Shown here one piece after another: positions 1 to 8,860 of a stretch of 64,000 nt of DNA. The position numbers were made by a program, and so were the translations under genes. Every line of letters begins with the position of its first letter. The first letter of the stretch is position 1. This stretch comes from Halothece sp. PCC 7418. GTDB taxonomy: Bacteria; Cyanobacteriota; Cyanobacteriia; Cyanobacteriales; Rubidibacteraceae. The notes beneath the pieces are model-generated. The model was not told where the DNA came from, ran no database searches, and worked only from the letters and a program-made list of their open reading frames with translations. The stretch covers positions 248,001 through 312,000 of the forward strand of contig NC_019779.1 in NCBI RefSeq assembly GCF_000317635.1, written 5' to 3'.

Positions 1-359
1 CAATTACTGTTGTCCTGTCGGAGTATTCTTATATGGGGGGTGCTCATCCCAATTCTTATCAAACTTATCTCAATTTTAATAAAAAAACTGGAGATATTAT
101 TCAACTAAAAGATCTGATTACGGAAGAAGAAACAGTTCTTGAAGTGGCTGAAAAAAGATTTCGAGAAGTCTATGATGTCGCACCGAATCGACCGTTAACT
201 GAAGCAGGCTTATTTGAAAATCAACTGACCTTACCCGAAAATTTTGCCATTACGCAAGAAGGATTACTCTTCTTTTATAACACCTATGAAATTGCTCCTT
301 ATGCAGCAGGAAGATATCAGTTTACAATCCCTCGGCAACAGTTACCAGTGACCAAATAA
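1..359 (+). CDS. DUF3298-type protein, C-terminal part (cut by window edge)
   Basis: The reading frame is open from the first in-frame codon at position 3, so the gene begins outside the window. The visible 119 residues start ITVVLSEYSYMGGAHPNSY, and the aromatic-x-GGAHPN motif is typical of the DUF3298 domain of the RsiV-like family. The tail (FYNTYEIAPYAAGRYQFTIP) also matches the family's C-terminal strand. Members are exported or membrane-anchored proteins that bind extracytoplasmic ligands. The ATG at 33 lies inside the domain and is not the start. A palindromic element that may act as terminator follows at 371-399. Confidence 0.75.
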   Translation, partial: ITVVLSEYSYMGGAHPNSYQTYLNFNKKTGDIIQLKDLITEEETVLEVAEKRFREVYDVAPNRPLTEAGLFENQLTLPENFAITQEGLLFFYNTYEIAPYAAGRYQFTIPRQQLPVTK

Positions 360-370
360 AAAATGACTAA

Positions 371-399
371 TGTACAGACGTTCTAGGGAACGTTTCTAC
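371..399. repeat. Dispersed palindromic element, copy 1
   Basis: An imperfect inverted repeat around a TTCTAGGGAA core (agacgttc / gaacgttt). It lies between the convergent ends of the DUF3298 gene and mraY, so it could serve as a bidirectional terminator or RNA-processing hairpin. Near-identical sequences occur at 26909-26937, 30855-30898 and 50326-50354. Being a repeat is seen directly; the terminator role is inferred. Confidence 0.65.
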
Positions 400-1548
400 C
401 TAATGAAGGAAAAAAGTTAAGAGGGCTAAAAGAAGCGCGATCGCGTAAAAAGCCCCAACAATTTGAATTTCTGACCAACCACTTAATTCTAAATGATGGT
501 GTAATGGTGACATTTTGAATAAGCGTTTCCCGACTCCGTTTTCATCTTTTGTTGCTTTGTAATATCCCACTTGCACAATAACAGATAAGGATTCGGCAAA
601 GAAAATTCCACTGATGATAAATAAGGGAAAAAGTTGCTGGCTGCTGATTCCCACGGCTGCTAAACCTGCACCTAAAGCAAGAGATCCTGTGTCGCCCATA
701 AATACTTTAGCAGGATTGCGATTGTGAACGACAAAGCCGACACAAGCCCCACTCAGACAAGCACAAAACAAAGCCAGTGGCGGATTAGAAACGAGTAAAA
801 TGCTGCTTAAGCCTAAAAACGCGATCGCGCAGGTCCCCCCAGCTAAACCATCCACCCCATCGGTTAAATTTGTAGCATTACTTTCGGCTGCAAACACAAA
901 CACCGCCAGGGGCCAAAAGAGAAAGCCTAGAGGCAAAATAATATTGAAGGGAAGGGGAACATTAGTAAGGGTAGCGGGAGAGGAAACCCCTAGCCACACA
1001 CAAAACGCGATCGCGCTGAGAATCTGTAACCCGAGTTTGGCCCGTGGGGAAATCCCTTTATTTGATTTTTTAACTAGAATCTGCCAATCATCTACCAAGC
1101 CAATCAGGGCGTAACTGAGGGTGATGAGAGAAACTGCGATCACTTGCGGATCAAACCCTGACCAGAATACCGCAATCAACAGCGCGATCGGAATAAAAAA
1201 TGCACCGCCCATGGTCGGTGTTCCCGCTTTTTTAAGATGACTTTGGGGGCCATCCTCGCGAATAAATTGCCCCGCCTTTAAGCGTTTTAAGACAGGAATA
1301 ACCACTGTTCCCCCAACTGCACTTCCTAAAAGTGAGACGAGTAACGGAAGTGTAATTCCCGATTGCAAGTTAACCTGATAATCTAAAGTCACTGCAACTG
1401 CAATAATCGTCATGATTAAAACAACGAGTAACCCTTTTCCCGACGTTGTAATTACGTCTCGCCATAACTTAGTTTGTATCACCTGCTCACACCCAGAGAC
1501 ATTTTGCTTTAAAAATATCAGATCTTCTTGAATAATTGGCAGGAACAA
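400..1548 (-). CDS. mraY: Phospho-N-acetylmuramoyl-pentapeptide transferase MraY
   Basis: MraY transfers phospho-MurNAc-pentapeptide from UDP to undecaprenyl phosphate, giving lipid I, the first membrane step of peptidoglycan synthesis. The 382-residue protein is strongly hydrophobic with about ten membrane segments. It carries the family's catalytic signatures: the DD pair near 153-154 (LVDDWQ), NATNLTDGVDGLAGG near 224-238, MGDTGS near 284-289 and the HHH motif near 350-352. Length is slightly above the usual 360. The start is uncertain: the 5'-most candidate is a TTG at 1548 with no clear ribosome binding site, and an internal GTG would remove about 20 residues. It stands alone rather than in a dcw cluster, as is common in cyanobacteria. 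Confidence 0.93.
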   Translation of the reverse strand: MFLPIIQEDLIFLKQNVSGCEQVIQTKLWRDVITTSGKGLLVVLIMTIIAVAVTLDYQVNLQSGITLPLLVSLLGSAVGGTVVIPVLKRLKAGQFIREDGPQSHLKKAGTPTMGGAFFIPIALLIAVFWSGFDPQVIAVSLITLSYALIGLVDDWQILVKKSNKGISPRAKLGLQILSAIAFCVWLGVSSPATLTNVPLPFNIILPLGFLFWPLAVFVFAAESNATNLTDGVDGLAGGTCAIAFLGLSSILLVSNPPLALFCACLSGACVGFVVHNRNPAKVFMGDTGSLALGAGLAAVGISSQQLFPLFIISGIFFAESLSVIVQVGYYKATKDENGVGKRLFKMSPLHHHLELSGWSEIQIVGAFYAIALLLALLTFFLH

Positions 1549-1599
1549 CTATAGGACTACTTGAAAAGAGAAAGGGACAAGGTGAGGGGGAGAACAAAT

Positions 1600-1631
1600 A
1601 ACAATGAACCAAGAACCAAGAACCAAGAACA
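1600..1631. repeat. Short heptamer tandem repeat (CCAAGAA)n
   Basis: Three to four units of a 7-bp repeat run right up to the start codon of the MFS gene. It is one of several heptamer tracts in the window (others near 5887, 6962, 15434, 29627, 36620, 50305, 56660 and 60880). No coding or structural role is visible. Confidence 0.6.
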
Positions 1632-2792
1632 ATGAAGCGATTCCAGCGTGATCCAACTCAGATGTTTCTCATTTTAGCCACAGGTGCATTAATCACGATG
1701 ACTGGGGGAGTGGTTGCGCCTGTATTACCCCAAGTGATTACGACATTAGAGTTTGATCGCGCTTTTGCCACTCATTTGGTGAGTATTCATGCTTTAACGA
1801 TCGCGCTGTTTAGTCCCTTATTGGGCTTTGTCGCGGATCAAATCTCTCCCGTGCGAGTGCTAATTCCCGCCTTAATTTTATACGGTGTCTTTGGTATCAT
1901 TCCTGCACTTGCGAGTAACTTTTGGCTACTGTTAGTCAGTCGCGCCTTATTAGGGGCAACCGCAGGAGGGATTGCAGCAGGAAGTCTGGGCTTATTGGGG
2001 AAATTATACGATAAAGAAACGCGGGCGCAAGTGATAGCATACTCCACAGCAGTTTTAACCGTGACAGGGATTATTTTTCCGTTGCTAGGTGGGGGAGTGG
2101 GATCAATCCATTGGCGTTATTCCTTTGCTCTTTACGCGATCGCGTTTCCTCTTGCTGTGATGAGTTATTATGCGTTTCCAGAGTTTCAACTCCAGTCTCA
2201 AGAAGAAAACAACAGTGGGTTGTCTGTAGAATTAAAAAAAGTATTATCGCGCCCAGTCGTAATAGAACTACTTTTATTCGTTGCGCTAACAGCAGCGATT
2301 ATGTATTCTGTGGTCATTTACGCGCCACTGTACCTGCAAGAAACCCTTGGCTTGGGCACAGTTCCCAATGGGATTTTACTCGCCACACGAGCGTTAGGGG
2401 CAACGTTAATTTCTGTGTTTGGGTCGAAACAACTGGCAAAACGATGGTCTTATGGTAGCGCGATCGCGCTGGGGTTTACCTTAATGGGCTTGAGTTTATT
2501 CAGTATTCCCTTCCTACAACAGTTTCCGCTTCTGTTGCTTTCTGCGATGCTGTTTGGGGTGGGATTTGGACTGGTTTTACCGAATCTTTATAGCGATTTA
2601 TCCAATATTGCCCCGCAAAGCGTGCGATCAAGTGTTCTCGCGATCGCGATCGGAACCAGTTTCTTAGGACAATTTTTATCGCCCGTTTTTCTCAGTCCAG
2701 TTTTAGAAGTGGGAGGATTCACAGGGGTATTTAATACCGCAGCAGTTGTCGCATGGGGTTCGGGAATCTTCCTCTGGCAACGGATGCCCTAG
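1632..2792 (+). CDS. Major facilitator superfamily transporter
   Basis: This 386-residue protein has about twelve hydrophobic segments in two halves. The loop between helices 2 and 3 reads GFVADQISPVRVL, a form of the MFS motif A (GxLaDrxGrkxxl), and the region around LVSRALLGATAGGIAAGSLG matches motif C-like glycine-rich helices of drug/H+ antiporters. It is probably an inner-membrane efflux or solute permease; substrate cannot be told from the sequence. The ATG at 1632 follows a short heptamer repeat (ccaagaa)n and lacks a clear Shine-Dalgarno. A 15-bp perfect inverted repeat with one central base (2799-2813) lies just after the stop. Confidence 0.85.
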   Translation: MKRFQRDPTQMFLILATGALITMTGGVVAPVLPQVITTLEFDRAFATHLVSIHALTIALFSPLLGFVADQISPVRVLIPALILYGVFGIIPALASNFWLLLVSRALLGATAGGIAAGSLGLLGKLYDKETRAQVIAYSTAVLTVTGIIFPLLGGGVGSIHWRYSFALYAIAFPLAVMSYYAFPEFQLQSQEENNSGLSVELKKVLSRPVVIELLLFVALTAAIMYSVVIYAPLYLQETLGLGTVPNGILLATRALGATLISVFGSKQLAKRWSYGSAIALGFTLMGLSLFSIPFLQQFPLLLLSAMLFGVGFGLVLPNLYSDLSNIAPQSVRSSVLAIAIGTSFLGQFLSPVFLSPVLEVGGFTGVFNTAAVVAWGSGIFLWQRMP

Positions 2793-2931
2793 GAGGGGAT
2801 GTTAGGCTAACATTGAAGCAGTAATAAATTTCAGCATATCCCTAGAAATTTGACAATAATCTGGAGTTTAGACGCTTCAGACCCTTGTTAATCTTTCAGG
2901 ATAACATCTAGACAGCAAAGAGGATTGAAAC

Positions 2932-4107
2932 GTGGTTGCAGTACCAGAAAAAACAGAACAAACGAGCCAACAAGATATTAACAGCAGCGATCGCGTGGCT
3001 GTACTATTAATGGGTTATGGTGAGGTAGAAAGTTATGAGGACTTCGCCAACTATAACGAACAAGCCCTGAACTTACTCACCGCAAAGTTCGCTCCTGTTC
3101 CAACTTGGATGTATCCTCCCCTTGCAAAGTTACTCGCGATCTTTGATTTTCACGAATGGAGTCACCAACACGGTAACTTTATCTCCCCTCATAACAAAAT
3201 TTTTGAAGCGCAACGGGAAGGCATCGAACAAGAGTTAAAGAAAACTTGGGGCGAAAAAGTCTCTGTTTTTAAGGCGTTTAACTTCTGTAAGCCCTATCTT
3301 CCCAATCAAGTGTTAGCGCAAATTAAAGAACAGGGATATAACAAAATTTTGATCTATCCCTTGCTTGTCGTTGATTCCATTTTCACTAGCGGTATTGCGG
3401 TAGAACAAGTCAACGAAGCCCTGCACGAACTCAATTCGGGTGAAGAACAATGGGTAACTGGGATGCGCTATATTCCCTCCTTCTATAACCAACCCGACTA
3501 CATTGACTTAATGGCGCGGTTAGTGGAAGAAAAAATTCAAAGTGAACTTTCCGATGCTTATCTTCCTTCCGAAATTGGGATTGTCTTGATGAATCACGGT
3601 TGTCCTCACAAAGCCAAAGGATTTACCTCTGGCATCACCGAAAGCGAAGCCCTGTATGAAAGTGTACGGGAAAAACTGATTAATAAATATCCTTTAATTT
3701 CTGTGGGTTGGTTAAACCATGACACCCCTCTCATTGAATGGACACAACTCAACGCTGATTTAGCAGCGAAAAACTTGATTGAACTGGGTGCAAAAGCGGT
3801 GGTTATGATGCCCATTGGTTTTGCCACTGAAAACCACGAAACCATCTTAGACGTTGACCACATCATTCACGATGTCAAACGGCAATATAAAGATGTTAAT
3901 TTTGTGCAAATGGCTTGTGCCAATGACCATCCTGAGTTCTTGAAAATGGCAGCAAACTGGGCGGATGAACAAATTGAGGCTTTACTCTCTGAAACCGCGA
4001 TCGCTGTGAACCCACAACTGGCGAGTGAAAAAGGCACTCACTCCCACGATCATGATCATAGCCACAGCCATGATCATGATGGACATCATCACCACCACCA
4101 TCATTAA
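2932..4107 (+). CDS. Ferrochelatase-family protein with natural C-terminal His tail
   Basis: The protein (391 residues, GTG start with GAGG about ten bases upstream) has the two-lobed class II chelatase pattern. The N-terminal lobe begins RVAVLLMGYGEVES; the second lobe holds NHGCPHKAKGF near 221-231 and MPIGFATENHETILDVD near 293-309, where H302-E303 correspond to the conserved His/Glu pair of HemH. It lacks the C-terminal chlorophyll-binding-like segment usual for cyanobacterial HemH. Instead residues about 369-391 form a His/Asp-rich tail ending in seven histidines, reminiscent of the metal-handling tails of CbiX-type chelatases. Protohaem ferrochelatase, another tetrapyrrole chelatase or a metal-storage role are all possible; the family is clear, the substrate is not. 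Confidence 0.75.
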   Translation: MVAVPEKTEQTSQQDINSSDRVAVLLMGYGEVESYEDFANYNEQALNLLTAKFAPVPTWMYPPLAKLLAIFDFHEWSHQHGNFISPHNKIFEAQREGIEQELKKTWGEKVSVFKAFNFCKPYLPNQVLAQIKEQGYNKILIYPLLVVDSIFTSGIAVEQVNEALHELNSGEEQWVTGMRYIPSFYNQPDYIDLMARLVEEKIQSELSDAYLPSEIGIVLMNHGCPHKAKGFTSGITESEALYESVREKLINKYPLISVGWLNHDTPLIEWTQLNADLAAKNLIELGAKAVVMMPIGFATENHETILDVDHIIHDVKRQYKDVNFVQMACANDHPEFLKMAANWADEQIEALLSETAIAVNPQLASEKGTHSHDHDHSHSHDHDGHHHHHHH

Positions 4108-4147
4108 TCTCAATTAAGGCAAACGGTTAGTTGTCCAGTTCTTGATT

Positions 4148-4171
4148 CCCCTTTCCTATGATGGAGAGGGG
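4148..4171 (+). terminator. Hairpin after the chelatase gene, possible terminator
   Basis: CCCCTTTCC (4148-4156) pairs with GGAGAGGGG (4163-4171) over nine positions, one of them G-U, with a six-base loop. A T-rich stretch follows only after a few bases, so it is a weak terminator candidate. It lies 22 bases upstream of the DUF29 start. Confidence 0.4.
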
Positions 4172-4193
4172 ATACTCATTTTAGGAAAATGTG

Positions 4194-4640
4194 ATGACTT
4201 CAGAAACACTGTACAACCAAGATTTTGCTAAGTGGGTTCAAACAACAGTTGAGCAATTAAAACATCAACAATGGGAACAAATTGACTTAGAAAACCTAGT
4301 CAATGAGGTGGAAGGCTTGACCAAACAAGAACAGCGTGAGCTTAGAAATTATCTTAAATTATTACTATGGCACATTCTCAAGTGGCAATATCAGCCCCAA
4401 AAACGGTCTAGAAGTTGGGAAGTCACCATTGAACAAGCCCAAGAAGAAATTACTGATATCCTTAAAGACAGTCCTAGCCTCAAACAATATTTAGAAGATT
4501 CTTTTGAAGCTGTCTATCAGCAAGCGCGAAGCAAAGCGAAGAAAGAAACGGGTTTAGCTTTAAGCACCTTTCCCGAAGCAGCGCCAATGACGCTAGAAGA
4601 AGCCTTACTGTTTCAAACCACTTCTGAAAATACGCTTTAG
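4194..4640 (+). CDS. DUF29 family protein (copy 1)
   Basis: A 148-residue helical protein of the cyanobacteria-rich DUF29 family. The hallmarks are the N-terminal LYNQDFAKWVQTTVEQL, then IDLENLVNEVEGLTKQEQRELRNYL, then LLLWHILKWQYQP and SWEVTIEQAQEEI. Function is unknown. I chose the ATG at 4194 because AGGA lies seven bases upstream; the preceding GTG at 4191 is also possible. A second member is encoded at 46402-46833 and shares the same motif order. It converges with the zinc-ribbon gene, the two stops overlapping by four bases. Confidence 0.85.
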   Translation: MTSETLYNQDFAKWVQTTVEQLKHQQWEQIDLENLVNEVEGLTKQEQRELRNYLKLLLWHILKWQYQPQKRSRSWEVTIEQAQEEITDILKDSPSLKQYLEDSFEAVYQQARSKAKKETGLALSTFPEAAPMTLEEALLFQTTSENTL

Positions 4641-4825
4641 TCATCAGGAAACTGCCAACAACGAATCTGTTCCAAGTTACGACTCCCACATTGAAGACAG
4701 GTTACCTCCTCAGTGGAGTCCACCCAATCCTCGCCACAGTCTCGACAATGACAGAAGATGTTGTTGTGGTTCGCAAGTTCGATTTTGCGCTGCCATTGCT
4801 TGATTAGAGGGTTATCATCACTCAT
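4637..4825 (-). CDS. Small zinc-ribbon protein
   Basis: A 62-residue protein with two Cys pairs, CHCRDC (near 25-30) and CLQCG (near 43-47), spaced as in a rubredoxin-like or zinc-ribbon knuckle. It ends with the acidic and aromatic tail CWQFPDD. No catalytic motif is visible. Codon choice is normal for the region and the gene occupies a clean slot between the DUF29 gene and ccsA, so it is probably real. A zinc-binding accessory or nucleic-acid-binding role is a guess. Confidence 0.65.
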   Translation of the reverse strand: MSDDNPLIKQWQRKIELANHNNIFCHCRDCGEDWVDSTEEVTCLQCGSRNLEQIRCWQFPDD

Positions 4826-4893
4826 GGTTATCTATGCTACAGCTAAAATGGGATACTGGAGATTACAAAATAGCTTTTTAACTAAAAATCATA

Positions 4894-5886
4894 ATGGATT
4901 TAATTGCGCTACAACATCAACTGGATAATCTTTCTTTTTTGGTGCTTTTCCTGACAATGCTGATTTATTGGGTTGGCACTGCTTTTCGTAACTTGTCATT
5001 TCTGAATCCTCTGGGAACTGCTGGAATGGCAATTGGGAATTTCTGTATTGCTGGTTTACTCGGTGCGCGCTGGATTGAAGCGGGATATTTCCCCATCAGT
5101 AACTTGTATGAATCCCTCTTTTTCCTCGCTTGGGGAGTGACTGCGGTTCATTTAGTTGTGGAATTGAGCACTGAGAATCGTTTAATCGGTGTTTTTAGTG
5201 CGCCTTTGGCAATGGGGATTACAGCCTTTGCTGCTTTGAGTTTGCCTCCAGAAATGCAGGCTTCTGAACCGCTAGTGCCTGCTTTAAAGTCGAATTGGCT
5301 AATGATGCACGTTAGCGTCATGATGTTAAGTTATGCCACATTAATGGTGGGATCTCTTCTCGCGATCGCGTTTTTAATCGTCACTAAAGGCAATTCTGTC
5401 CAACTGCAAGGGAGTTCTTACGGCACAGGAAATGAACGTCTCCGCGCCATCCGAAATCAAACCGAATACGCCACAGCCACTGCAAGTTCTAGTTCTAGCA
5501 ATACTCAAACCGCCGTTTTAGATAAATCCGAAACCGGCACAACAACTCAGTTATCGCCACAACGACTGAATTTAGCGCAAACCTTAGATAACCTCAGCTA
5601 TCGTGTCATTGGCTTAGGCTTTCCTCTTCTCACCATTGGCATTATTGCTGGTGCAGTTTGGGCAAATGAAGCCTGGGGATCTTACTGGAGTTGGGATCCC
5701 AAAGAAACTTGGGCTTTAATTACTTGGCTCGTTTTTGCTGCTTATCTTCATGCGAGAATTACGAAAGGATGGCAAGGTAGAAAACCTGCGATTCTTGCCA
5801 GTGCTGGCTTTATTGTCGTTTGGATTTGCTATTTAGGCGTGAACTTACTCGGAAAAGGCTTACATTCCTACGGGTGGTTCTTTTAA
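4894..5886 (+). CDS. ccsA: Cytochrome c biogenesis protein CcsA (ResC type, also called CcsB)
   Basis: CcsA is the haem-handling membrane partner of Ccs1 in system II cytochrome c maturation, delivering haem to apocytochromes (c6, f) on the lumenal side. The protein has about eight membrane helices and the tryptophan-rich WWD signature [18 protein letters not shown] near 260-277, plus conserved histidines (MMHVSVMM near 150, LHARI near 290, GLHSYGWFF at the C-terminus). The hydrophilic insert rich in Ser/Thr/Gln near 170-225 is variable in the family. Length 330 is normal. The Ccs1 partner is not in the window. The stop codon is immediately followed by a heptamer repeat array. Confidence 0.92.
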   Translation: MDLIALQHQLDNLSFLVLFLTMLIYWVGTAFRNLSFLNPLGTAGMAIGNFCIAGLLGARWIEAGYFPISNLYESLFFLAWGVTAVHLVVELSTENRLIGVFSAPLAMGITAFAALSLPPEMQASEPLVPALKSNWLMMHVSVMMLSYATLMVGSLLAIAFLIVTKGNSVQLQGSSYGTGNERLRAIRNQTEYATATASSSSSNTQTAVLDKSETGTTTQLSPQRLNLAQTLDNLSYRVIGLGFPLLTIGIIAGAVWANEAWGSYWSWDPKETWALITWLVFAAYLHARITKGWQGRKPAILASAGFIVVWICYLGVNLLGKGLHSYGWFF

Positions 5887-5993
5887 CAGTTACCAGTTAC
5901 CAGTGATCAGTTACCAGTTACCAGTGATCAGTTACCAAAGAACAAAGAACAAAGAACAAAGAACAAATGACTAATGACTAATGACTAATGACC
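5887..5993. repeat. Composite heptamer array upstream of tilS
   Basis: Three successive 7-bp tandem repeats occur in fixed order: (CAGTTAC/CAGTGAT)n, then (AACAAAG)n, then (ATGACTA)n. The tilS start codon is one of the ATGs in the last block. The same three blocks in the same order follow tilS at 6962-7151. Confidence 0.9.
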
Positions 5994-6974
5994 ATCATCT
6001 GGACGGATTTTCATGGGCGAGTGCATAAAACCCTGCGTCAGCGACAACTCTTACCCAAGCAAGCCTCAGTCTTGATCGCGGTTTCAGGGGGACAAGATTC
6101 GCTTTGTTTGCTGCGGTTATTGTCTGATTTACAAGCAAAGTGGGACTGGCGATTAGGGGTGGCTCATTGTGATCATCGTTGGTCTGGAGATGTGGGAATG
6201 GCGGATCATGTGCAGAAAGTGGTTGAAGCGTACCGCCTTCCCTTTTTTCGGATGACTGCATCCACTCCCGTTGTCGCAACCGAAGCCAGTGCGCGATCGT
6301 GGCGTTATCAAATGTTAACGGACTGTTGCCAAGAGAATGAATATAATTATTTGGTGACAGGGCATACGGGCAGCGATCGCGCGGAAACCCTACTCTATAA
6401 TTTAATCAGAGGTAGCGGTACAGATGGCTTACAAGCCCTCACTTGGCAAAGACCACTGACAGAAAATATTGCTCTGGTTCGCCCCTTACTCAACTTTACT
6501 CGTGCGGAAACCCAACAAGTCTGTACGCAGTTAAACTTACCCGTTTGGGAAGATATTGCAAATCAAAATCTTGCCTACGCTAGAAATCGCATCAGACAGC
6601 AAATATTGCCCCAAATTAAAGCCCATTTTAATCCTCAGGTGGAAATTGCTCTCGCCCAAACCGCAGAAGTTTTACAAGCCGAAACGAACTATCTGCACAC
6701 TCTAGCCACTGATTTATTCTTAAAAGCCTCCACACAAACCCCGGAACACTCTCTTTCTCGACTTCCTCTCCAAACTGCGCCCTTAGCCCTAAAACGTCGC
6801 GTGATGCGGTTATTTTGGCAACAGTCTTTTCAAGCCTCTCCCCGTTTCGAGCAAATTGAAGAATTAACCGCCTTAATTCATGCTCCGAATAAAAGCCGAA
6901 CTTCTTCCTTTCCAGGCAATGTTTATGCAGAAGTCAAAGAAAACTTAATTGTTTGGAATAACAGTGATCAGTGA
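5988..6974 (+). CDS. tilS: tRNA(Ile)-lysidine synthase TilS
   Basis: TilS converts the wobble C34 of the CAU-anticodon tRNA-Ile to lysidine using ATP and lysine, changing both charging and decoding. The N-terminal PP-loop VSGGQDSLCLL (near 31-41) binds ATP. HCDHRW near 61 and TGHTGSDRAETLLYNLIRGSG near 121-141 are typical of the catalytic domain. The 328-residue length fits the short cyanobacterial form lacking the extended C-terminal tRNA-binding domain. Both ends lie in heptamer repeat: an upstream in-frame TGA at 5982 leaves the ATG at 5988 as the earliest start, and the last residues SDQ plus the stop come from a CAGTGAT-type repeat. Confidence 0.92.
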   Translation: MTIIWTDFHGRVHKTLRQRQLLPKQASVLIAVSGGQDSLCLLRLLSDLQAKWDWRLGVAHCDHRWSGDVGMADHVQKVVEAYRLPFFRMTASTPVVATEASARSWRYQMLTDCCQENEYNYLVTGHTGSDRAETLLYNLIRGSGTDGLQALTWQRPLTENIALVRPLLNFTRAETQQVCTQLNLPVWEDIANQNLAYARNRIRQQILPQIKAHFNPQVEIALAQTAEVLQAETNYLHTLATDLFLKASTQTPEHSLSRLPLQTAPLALKRRVMRLFWQQSFQASPRFEQIEELTALIHAPNKSRTSSFPGNVYAEVKENLIVWNNSDQ

Positions 6975-7151
6975 CCAGTGACCAGTGATCAGTTACCAGT
7001 TACCAGTGACCAGTGACCAGTTACCAGTTACCAGTTACCAGTTACCAAAGAACAAAGAACAAAGAACAAAGAACAAAGAACAAAGAACAAAGAACAAAGA
7101 ACAAAGAACAAAGAACAAATGACCAATGACTAATGACCAATGACTAATGAC
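6962..7151. repeat. Composite heptamer array downstream of tilS
   Basis: About 190 bases of 7-bp tandem repeats: roughly ten CAGTGAT/CAGTGAC/CAGTTAC units, then about nine AACAAAG units, then about six ATGACTA/ATGACCA units. The tilS stop lies in the first block, and the array ends at the hmpF stop codon. The block order matches the upstream array at 5887-5993. Confidence 0.92.
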
Positions 7152-8860
7152 TATAAACTATTCAATAATTCTTGTACCTGTGATAACTGTTTTTGTTGCT
7201 CTGAAATATTAATTTTTTCCATAGCTTGCGCGATCGCGTCTAATTTTTCCCGAATTTCTTGCAATTTCTCTTCTTGATGATGTAACGTTTCTCCATTCAC
7301 TTCCACCCGAGTCAATAATTCATTCGCTTCTTTTTGAGTATCTTGCCAATTAGCGACCAGAGTATCAATTTCTGTTCGAGTTTTATCACATTCTTGTTGC
7401 TGTTCTTTAACTGTGGTTTCTAATTCTTCAACTTGAGTTTGTAAGGTTTTCAATTCCTCATTGACCTGATGATATTCATCTTCGCTATAATCACGCTGGT
7501 CGTCAATTTTATTAAAAATCGGACTGAGATCAACTTTCTCCACATCTGGGGTCCAATCGGTTTCTCCTTGACGACGTTTGAGAACTCTCTTATATTGTTC
7601 CATAATATCTTCTCGTGACATTAAGTTACGACGCTGGCCCACTAACGTCTTCTCCAAGAAACGATACCGATCCTCTTCTTCTGCTAACTCATTCCGAATA
7701 TTTTCTTTTTCACTGCTCTGTGCTTGCTTCAATTGCTCTTCTAATTCCCGAACACTTTGTAATTGATAATCTAATTCCTCTTCTTGATCTTTCACAAAAG
7801 AAACCGCCTGCTCAAAGGATTTTTGCATCGAATTAAACTCTTCTTCCAACTGTTCAACAGGCATTTTTTCCAGTGATTGAGTATCAATTTCTTGCTGAAT
7901 TTTTAATTGGGGTGAGTTGATAACTAACCGTGATAAAATATCTCTGGCTTCACTTTGTTTTTGCAGTTGGGCTGCGAGATAAGTGACAATCTGTTGCTTG
8001 GTGTCAACTTGACTTTGAGCCGTCGCCAAACGCTGCTGCCTTTGTAATAATTCTCCTTCTTTTTCTTGCAATTGTTGGCGCAGAGTTTTTAAGTTCTCAT
8101 TGATTTGTTCAGCATCCTTCTGTTTCTGTTCCGCTTGCTGACGTTGTTGGTCTAACGTTTTCCATTGTCCTTGAATAGTTTCGGTTTGTTCTTTGACTAA
8201 AGTCTCCGCCGTATTGAGAGGATCAAGAGTGGTTTGGGTCGCAGCGATCGCGCTTTCTACTTGTTGGACTAAATTGCGGAGAGCTTCTCCTTGTTCTGGA
8301 GTCAGTCCTTGTTTTCCTTGTAATTCCTCTTGTTGGACTTGTAAGCGTTGTTGTTCTCCTCGCAGTTGTTCCCAAGCCCCTTCTAACTCAGCGCGATCGC
8401 GCTCCCATTGTTCCCGTAATTGCTGAATTTCTTCCCGTTCCTTTTCTAGAGCACTGAGTTCTTCTTCCTTATCTTCAATGCGAGCCTCAGCTTCTTGTAA
8501 CTCATTCTGACGACGGTTCAGTTCTTGCGCTTGAATGGTGAGAGACTGTTTCCATTCTTCAATCTCTTCTTCTTGTCCCTTTGTTTTTTCCACCTGCCGA
8601 GAAAACGTTTGTAACAAATTGGCAACCCTCGGACCAGCTAAATTTAACGAGCCCTGCACCTGACGATTGGGTCCTAAATTAACCGTGACAAGAGCTCCCT
8701 CTGCAAACTGCTGTGTCACATCTTCAGTGGAGATCACCTCTTCCCCCGGAATTGCACTCCAGCGATTATCATTTTGTTGACAAGCCAGTAAATGAAGAAC
8801 GGTTTTCGTCCCGCCCATAAATAGGTATTTCTGTTTCTTCACTTCTGCAATATACAGCAC
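7151..8860 (-). CDS. hmpF: Pilus motility/taxis coiled-coil protein HmpF
   Basis: A 569-residue protein whose first about 85 residues form a compact globular region (MLYIAEVKKQKYLFMGGTKTVLHLLACQ... LNLAGPRVANLLQTFSRQ). The rest is almost continuous Gln/Glu-rich coiled coil. This architecture is that of HmpF, the cyanobacteria-specific protein needed for type IV pilus motility in hormogonia and phototactic unicells. The position supports it: the gene is divergent from pilGHIJ with a 231-base shared upstream region. The start is a GTG at 8860 with GAGG about 12 bases upstream. The stop codon borders the heptamer array. The identification rests on N-terminal resemblance and context. Confidence 0.82.
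   Translation of the reverse strand: MLYIAEVKKQKYLFMGGTKTVLHLLACQQNDNRWSAIPGEEVISTEDVTQQFAEGALVTVNLGPNRQVQGSLNLAGPRVANLLQTFSRQVEKTKGQEEEIEEWKQSLTIQAQELNRRQNELQEAEARIEDKEEELSALEKEREEIQQLREQWERDRAELEGAWEQLRGEQQRLQVQQEELQGKQGLTPEQGEALRNLVQQVESAIAATQTTLDPLNTAETLVKEQTETIQGQWKTLDQQRQQAEQKQKDAEQINENLKTLRQQLQEKEGELLQRQQRLATAQSQVDTKQQIVTYLAAQLQKQSEARDILSRLVINSPQLKIQQEIDTQSLEKMPVEQLEEEFNSMQKSFEQAVSFVKDQEEELDYQLQSVRELEEQLKQAQSSEKENIRNELAEEEDRYRFLEKTLVGQRRNLMSREDIMEQYKRVLKRRQGETDWTPDVEKVDLSPIFNKIDDQRDYSEDEYHQVNEELKTLQTQVEELETTVKEQQQECDKTRTEIDTLVANWQDTQKEANELLTRVEVNGETLHHQEEKLQEIREKLDAIAQAMEKINISEQQKQLSQVQELLNSL

Noticed and set aside
800-1114. Open frame opposite mraY
   Set aside because: It is antisense to well-conserved mraY codons, has no ribosome binding site and its protein lacks any recognisable pattern.
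2111-2458. 115-codon open frame inside the MFS gene
   Set aside because: It is out of frame with a clear membrane transporter and has no homologous features.
2799-2813. Perfect inverted repeat ATGTTAG-G-CTAACAT
   Set aside because: It is too short and lacks a T-run or promoter context to be called an operator or terminator.
5887-7151. Possible CRISPR array around tilS
   Set aside because: The units are only 7 bp and directly adjacent with no spacers, so they are simple tandem repeats.
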